A DNA stretch of 37,700 nucleotides from an uncultured Bacteroidales bacterium (GTDB taxonomy: Bacteria > Bacteroidota > Bacteroidia > Bacteroidales > Bacteroidaceae), in contig CALZJF010000022.1 in NCBI GenBank assembly GCA_945787885.1, forward strand, positions 1-37,700, given 5' to 3'. The translations under genes were made by a program, and so were the position numbers. Shown in pieces: positions 34,216 to 37,700 of the stretch; the first letter of the stretch is position 1; every line of letters begins with the position of its first letter. The notes under the pieces were generated by a model. That model saw nothing but the letters and a program-made list of their open reading frames with translations, did no database searches and had not been told where the DNA came from.

Positions 34216-35685
34216 TTGAACAGACTCCCCATTCTCTTTTTTATGAATATGCTCCTTGTCCTCGCTTCGTGCATGGGCGAGGAGCAGTATTCTGTGTCGG
34301 TACACGACACGATGGTCTTCTCTGCTGATACCGTAGCTTTTGACACAGTCATTGCAGGGCAGAGCACAAATACCTATACGTTTCAACTGTTTAATCGTGG
34401 AGAAAAGGCGCTGAGAATACAGAAGGCGAACCTTGGACTGGGACAGGCATCTCCTTTTGTAGCCAATGTCGATGGCTTATGGCTCTCTGATGGTGAGGGC
34501 GGACCTTTCACAATATATGGAAAGGATAGCTTAAGAGTTTTTGTGAAGCTAAATGCGCCCTTGACAGATTTGGACGAACCACAGTATTTAGAGGATTTTC
34601 TTGAGTTTTCTCTTGAAAGTGGTGTAAAACAGAAAGTTATACTTACGGCTTCAAGTCAAGATGTAAACATTTTGACAGGTGAGGTCTGCTCAGGATTAAC
34701 TGTTTTGGACAGCCCAAGACCCTATCAGATTTTTGATAGCCTTGTTGTAGAGAGGGGCGCAGTGTTGCAGCTAATTCCGGGAGCACGATTGTATTTCCAT
34801 GCAGATGCTTCGCTCATCGTTCATGGCACATTGGTGGCGCAGGGTACGGCAGAAAAGCCCATTGTCATGCGGGGTGACCGTTTGGGGTATATGTTTTCCA
34901 ATCAGCCCTATGACCGCATTCCCGGGCAGTGGGGAGGGGTAGTGTTTACGGCTGAAAGCTATGACAATGATATGACTTGGTGTGATGTTCATTCGGGAAA
35001 GTTCGGTATTCAGTGTGATTCTTCGGATGTGCAACAATCAAAGTTGATTATTGATAACAGTGTCATTCATAATACGATGGGGCATGCTTTCTTTGCCAAG
35101 AATTGCAGGACGTTTGTCGGCAATTGTCAGATTACGAATGCTGGTGGGAATTGCGTGACACTCTTGGGTGGAGACCATACTTTCGTGCATTGCACAATAG
35201 GGGAATTCTACCCATTTACTGGCGGACGAGGAGTCGCGTTGAATTTTACAAATTTCGAGGGGACTACTCCTTTACCCCTGACTCGGTGTCAGTTTATAAA
35301 TTCTATCATTACAGGTTATGCCGATGATGATATTATGGGTGAGGCTGCAACAGACTTTGAAGATTGTGCTTTCAATTACATTTTCAAAAACTGTCTGCTA
35401 AATACGCCGAGGGTAGAAAACGAAGCACTAATAGATTGCATCTTCGAAGAAGATTGTGAGGACAGGGAATTGCGTAAGGCTGGAAATTTTTATCCTGCTT
35501 TTGACAATGTACAGTTGATTTACCCTTTCACGCTTTCTCCCCATAGTAGTGCGGTTGGTAAGGCTGATGCTGCACTTACACAGCAGTCTGGATATATTTT
35601 TGATCTTCGTGGCAAATCTCGACTGGAGGATGATGCTCCGGATATAGGTGCTTATGAAGCACAACAGGAAGAGGAGCAGAAGTGA
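34216..35685 (+). CDS. Lipoprotein with right-handed beta-helix domain
   Basis: 489 residues from a TTG start. Choosing TTG gives a proper signal (MNRLPILFFMNMLLVLASC) with Arg3 and lipidated Cys19; the ATG at 34243 would leave a signal of only 9 residues without a charge. An N-terminal Ig-like part (20-150) is followed by 'GARLYFHADASLIVHGTLVAQGTAEKPIVMRGDR' and beta-helix turns with 'NSVIHNTMGHAFFAKNC', 'NCQITNAGGNCVTLLGGDHTFVHCTIGE' and 'NSIITGYADDD', ending in 'DIGAYEAQ'. Probably a surface or periplasmic carbohydrate-related protein; function unknown. 13 nt after pepD, likely co-transcribed. Confidence 0.82.
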   Translation: MNRLPILFFMNMLLVLASCMGEEQYSVSVHDTMVFSADTVAFDTVIAGQSTNTYTFQLFNRGEKALRIQKANLGLGQASPFVANVDGLWLSDGEGGPFTIYGKDSLRVFVKLNAPLTDLDEPQYLEDFLEFSLESGVKQKVILTASSQDVNILTGEVCSGLTVLDSPRPYQIFDSLVVERGAVLQLIPGARLYFHADASLIVHGTLVAQGTAEKPIVMRGDRLGYMFSNQPYDRIPGQWGGVVFTAESYDNDMTWCDVHSGKFGIQCDSSDVQQSKLIIDNSVIHNTMGHAFFAKNCRTFVGNCQITNAGGNCVTLLGGDHTFVHCTIGEFYPFTGGRGVALNFTNFEGTTPLPLTRCQFINSIITGYADDDIMGEAATDFEDCAFNYIFKNCLLNTPRVENEALIDCIFEEDCEDRELRKAGNFYPAFDNVQLIYPFTLSPHSSAVGKADAALTQQSGYIFDLRGKSRLEDDAPDIGAYEAQQEEEQK

Positions 35686-35804
35686 AGTGGACTTTATATA
35701 TAGTTCTACTCTGGAATGTTGTTGAGCAGATAACACGATACGTTTTTTTTGTAAGATTAGCTATTGTACTTGTATGTATTGTACGCGCATAAATCATTGT
35801 TTTT

Positions 35805-37355
35805 ATGGCTGTTAGTAAGAATAATTTCAAGAAAAAAAGTAATACAACTGTTCCTGAGCAAGATGGTTTCGGCAGGCTGCAACCGCAGGATATCAATCTT
35901 GAGAAGGCTGTCATTGGAACGCTGTTGTTGGAGAAGGAAGCTTATGCCGAGGTGAGTGAAATACTCAAACCTGAAAGTTTCTATGACAGGCGTCATCAGA
36001 TGATTTATGAAGCCATTCGGCAACTGAATATTGAGGAAAGGCCTGCAGACCTTTATACCATCATCGATCAGTTGCAGAAGATGGAGATGCTGGAAAAAGC
36101 TGGTGGAATGCCTTATATTGCACAGCTGAGTAATGAGGTTTCCAGTGGCGCGCATATTGAATTTCATGCCAGAATCATTGCGCAAAAGGCTACGGCGCGC
36201 CAACTTATTGCTTATACGGCAAATATTCAAAGTAAGGCTTTTGACCCTACCAGCGATGTGGATGTTTTGATGCAAGAGGCTGAAGGTAGTCTGTTTGAAC
36301 TCTCTCAGCAGAACCTTAAAAAAGACTATGTGCAGATAGACTCTGTCATCAATGCGGCCTATGATATGCTCCATAAGGCATCCAAGCGTGTGGATGGTAT
36401 GAGCGGAACGGCCAGCGGATTTTATGCGCTCGACAAGATGACTTCGGGATGGCAGGATTCTGACCTTATCATACTTGCTGCACGTCCTGCAATGGGAAAA
36501 ACGGCATTTGCGCTGTCAATGGCAAAAAATATAGCTATTGATCAAGGTGTGCCTATGGCTTTATTCTCGTTGGAAATGAGTAATGTGCAGCTTGTAAACC
36601 GTCTGATTGTAAATACGTGTGAGATAAAGGGTGAAAAAATAAAGTCTGGACAACTTGAACCTTATGAATGGGCGCAACTGGACAAAAAAATAAAAGATTT
36701 GTATGGCAAGCCTCTCTTTATTGATGATACGCCTTCGCTTTCTGTGTTTGAATTAAGAACAAAGGCTCGGCGTCTGGTGAGAGAGCATGGTGTGCGCATC
36801 ATCATGATTGATTACCTTCAGTTGATGAATGCCTCTGGGATGAATTTTAACAGCAGACAGGAAGAAGTATCCACTATCAGTCGCTCGTTGAAAGGATTGG
36901 CAAAAGAATTAAACATTCCTATTATAGCCTTGTCGCAGTTGAATCGTGGTGTTGAAAACCGTGAAGGAGCGGAAGGAAAGCGACCGCAGTTAAGCGACTT
37001 GCGTGAGTCGGGTGCCATTGAGCAGGATGCTGATATGGTGCTTTTTATCCACCGTCCTGAGTATTATCATATCTATAAGAGTGAGAAAGGTGAGGACTTA
37101 CGTGGAAAAGCTGAGATTATCATTGCCAAGCATCGTAACGGTTCTGTCGGCGATGTCTTGCTGACCTTCAAAGGACAATATGCTCGTTTTGAAAATCCTG
37201 AAGATGGTTCAAGTATTCCTCTTCCGGGAGAGCAGGCTGGTACTCCGATGGGGGCGGCAGCTGCCGCTTTGCAGCAGGCGGGTGGCACTCCTCCAGCTTC
37301 TCCTTTCCCTGATGTTCCTTTTATTGCTCCCACAGATAATGTAACTCCATTTTAG
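35805..37355 (+). CDS. dnaB: Replicative DNA helicase DnaB
   Basis: 516 residues. N-terminal helical domain ('PQDINLEKAVIGTLLLEKEAY' to about 130), linker, then RecA-like helicase from ~195: 'GFYALDKMTSGWQDSDLIILAARPAMGKTAFALSMA' with Walker A at 226-233, 'LFSLEMSNVQLVNRL', Walker B 'IIMIDYLQLMN', 'LSQLNRGVENR', 'SDLRESGAIEQDADMVLFIHR' and 'IIAKHRNGSVGDVLLTF'. A Gly/Pro/Ala-rich tail (about 470-516) is typical. No intein is present at the usual P-loop or DnaB sites. Confidence 0.97.
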   Translation: MAVSKNNFKKKSNTTVPEQDGFGRLQPQDINLEKAVIGTLLLEKEAYAEVSEILKPESFYDRRHQMIYEAIRQLNIEERPADLYTIIDQLQKMEMLEKAGGMPYIAQLSNEVSSGAHIEFHARIIAQKATARQLIAYTANIQSKAFDPTSDVDVLMQEAEGSLFELSQQNLKKDYVQIDSVINAAYDMLHKASKRVDGMSGTASGFYALDKMTSGWQDSDLIILAARPAMGKTAFALSMAKNIAIDQGVPMALFSLEMSNVQLVNRLIVNTCEIKGEKIKSGQLEPYEWAQLDKKIKDLYGKPLFIDDTPSLSVFELRTKARRLVREHGVRIIMIDYLQLMNASGMNFNSRQEEVSTISRSLKGLAKELNIPIIALSQLNRGVENREGAEGKRPQLSDLRESGAIEQDADMVLFIHRPEYYHIYKSEKGEDLRGKAEIIIAKHRNGSVGDVLLTFKGQYARFENPEDGSSIPLPGEQAGTPMGAAAAALQQAGGTPPASPFPDVPFIAPTDNVTPF

Positions 37356-37700
37356 AATAGTTTAATGAAGGCAGCCAGAATGTTGGTATATTAGTCTCCT
37401 CTGCCTCTGTTCTCTCCGTTATCGCCTGAAAGCCCCTGCCAAGCTTCATCCGCAGAGCTTCAGCCTCCCGCATGGCCACTTTCGCCCCCGGTTGTGCCCA
37501 TTTCCTACCCCAAATGTGGCCATAATGCCCCCTCTAAGTGTTCACTTTGACCCCCAAAATGGTCATCCTGAGCCTCTCCTCCCATAGCCTCTGTTCTCTC
37601 AGTCGGCGGTTGAGAGCCCCTGTCAGTCCTTTCCGCCGCCCACATCCATGCCCTTTTCTCCGTTTCCTCCCTCTTTTCCCTATTATATATATAGGAGCCC
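37356..37700. other. Gene-free tail of the window with diverged repeats
   Basis: 345 bp with no gene. A 39-bp unit (37403-37441, starting GCCTCTGTTCTCTC) recurs diverged at 37587-37625. Between them are C-rich units 'GGCCAC', 'GTGGCCATAATG', 'GTTCACTTTGA' and 'ATGGTCATCCTGAGCC' (about 37470-37575) that recall the GACCATT units at 19.4 kb. It ends in a TA run (37682-37692). Confidence 0.5.

Overview
The window comes from a Bacteroidota chromosome, most probably a Bacteroidales/Prevotella-type organism. This rests on gene content (a CCDC81-type HU/SPOR protein, a BatD-like protein, a PPi-dependent phosphofructokinase, an M20C PepD, short Skp-like lipoproteins) and on the phylum-specific promoter motif TAnnTTTG, often about 19 nt downstream of TTTG/TTGG. 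Shine-Dalgarno sequences are largely absent. No rRNA, tRNA, transposase or CRISPR array was seen.

Layout. 1-5 kb (minus strand): a small secreted protein, nadE and a mini-BatD protein, preceded by a two-gene operon of an HU/SPOR protein and a zinc-ribbon FHA protein. 5-10 kb (minus): a tight run GT2 glycosyltransferase - threonylcarbamoyl-AMP synthase - ClC/CBS channel - ubiE/menG - aroE. 10.3-13.4 kb (minus): an acyltransferase and a phosphoethanolamine-transferase-like enzyme, both likely surface-glycan modifiers. 13.6-17.1 kb (minus): ABC-F ATPase - grpE - dnaJ, ending in a strong terminator. 17.3-19.2 kb (plus): panB and a GH25 lysozyme. 19.6-23.7 kb (minus): two overlapping, visibly A+T-rich DUF262 genes, a probable acquired defence module. 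24-28 kb: licD divergent from a TarI/IspD-like cytidylyltransferase, an extended SDR and an acyltransferase, a small polyol-phosphate or phospho-substituent locus. 28-31 kb (plus): PPi-PFK and a second GH25 lysozyme. 31-32.5 kb (minus): a YgbA-family protein, a Skp-like lipoprotein and a small membrane protein. 32.7-37.4 kb (plus): pepD, a beta-helix lipoprotein and dnaB.

The most notable non-gene structure is a dispersed intergenic repeat built on CTAATTTTCATTACCTACTT and its complement. It occurs at five loci, each just 3' of a gene. Some copies are short hairpins and one is a roughly 173-bp imperfect palindrome resembling a MITE. Two copies flank the DUF262 pair. A second dispersed motif (TTTCGTCTCAGARTGACCA) occurs at 10.1 and 19.4 kb in opposite orientations.

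The best candidate for an undescribed system is the DUF262 pair. One member combines DUF262 with a DUF1524/HNH-type nuclease end; the other is a larger DUF262 protein with no visible nuclease motif. The licD/TarI-like locus and a candidate structured RNA upstream of pepD are the next most interesting. All calls come from reading the sequence; no database search was run.
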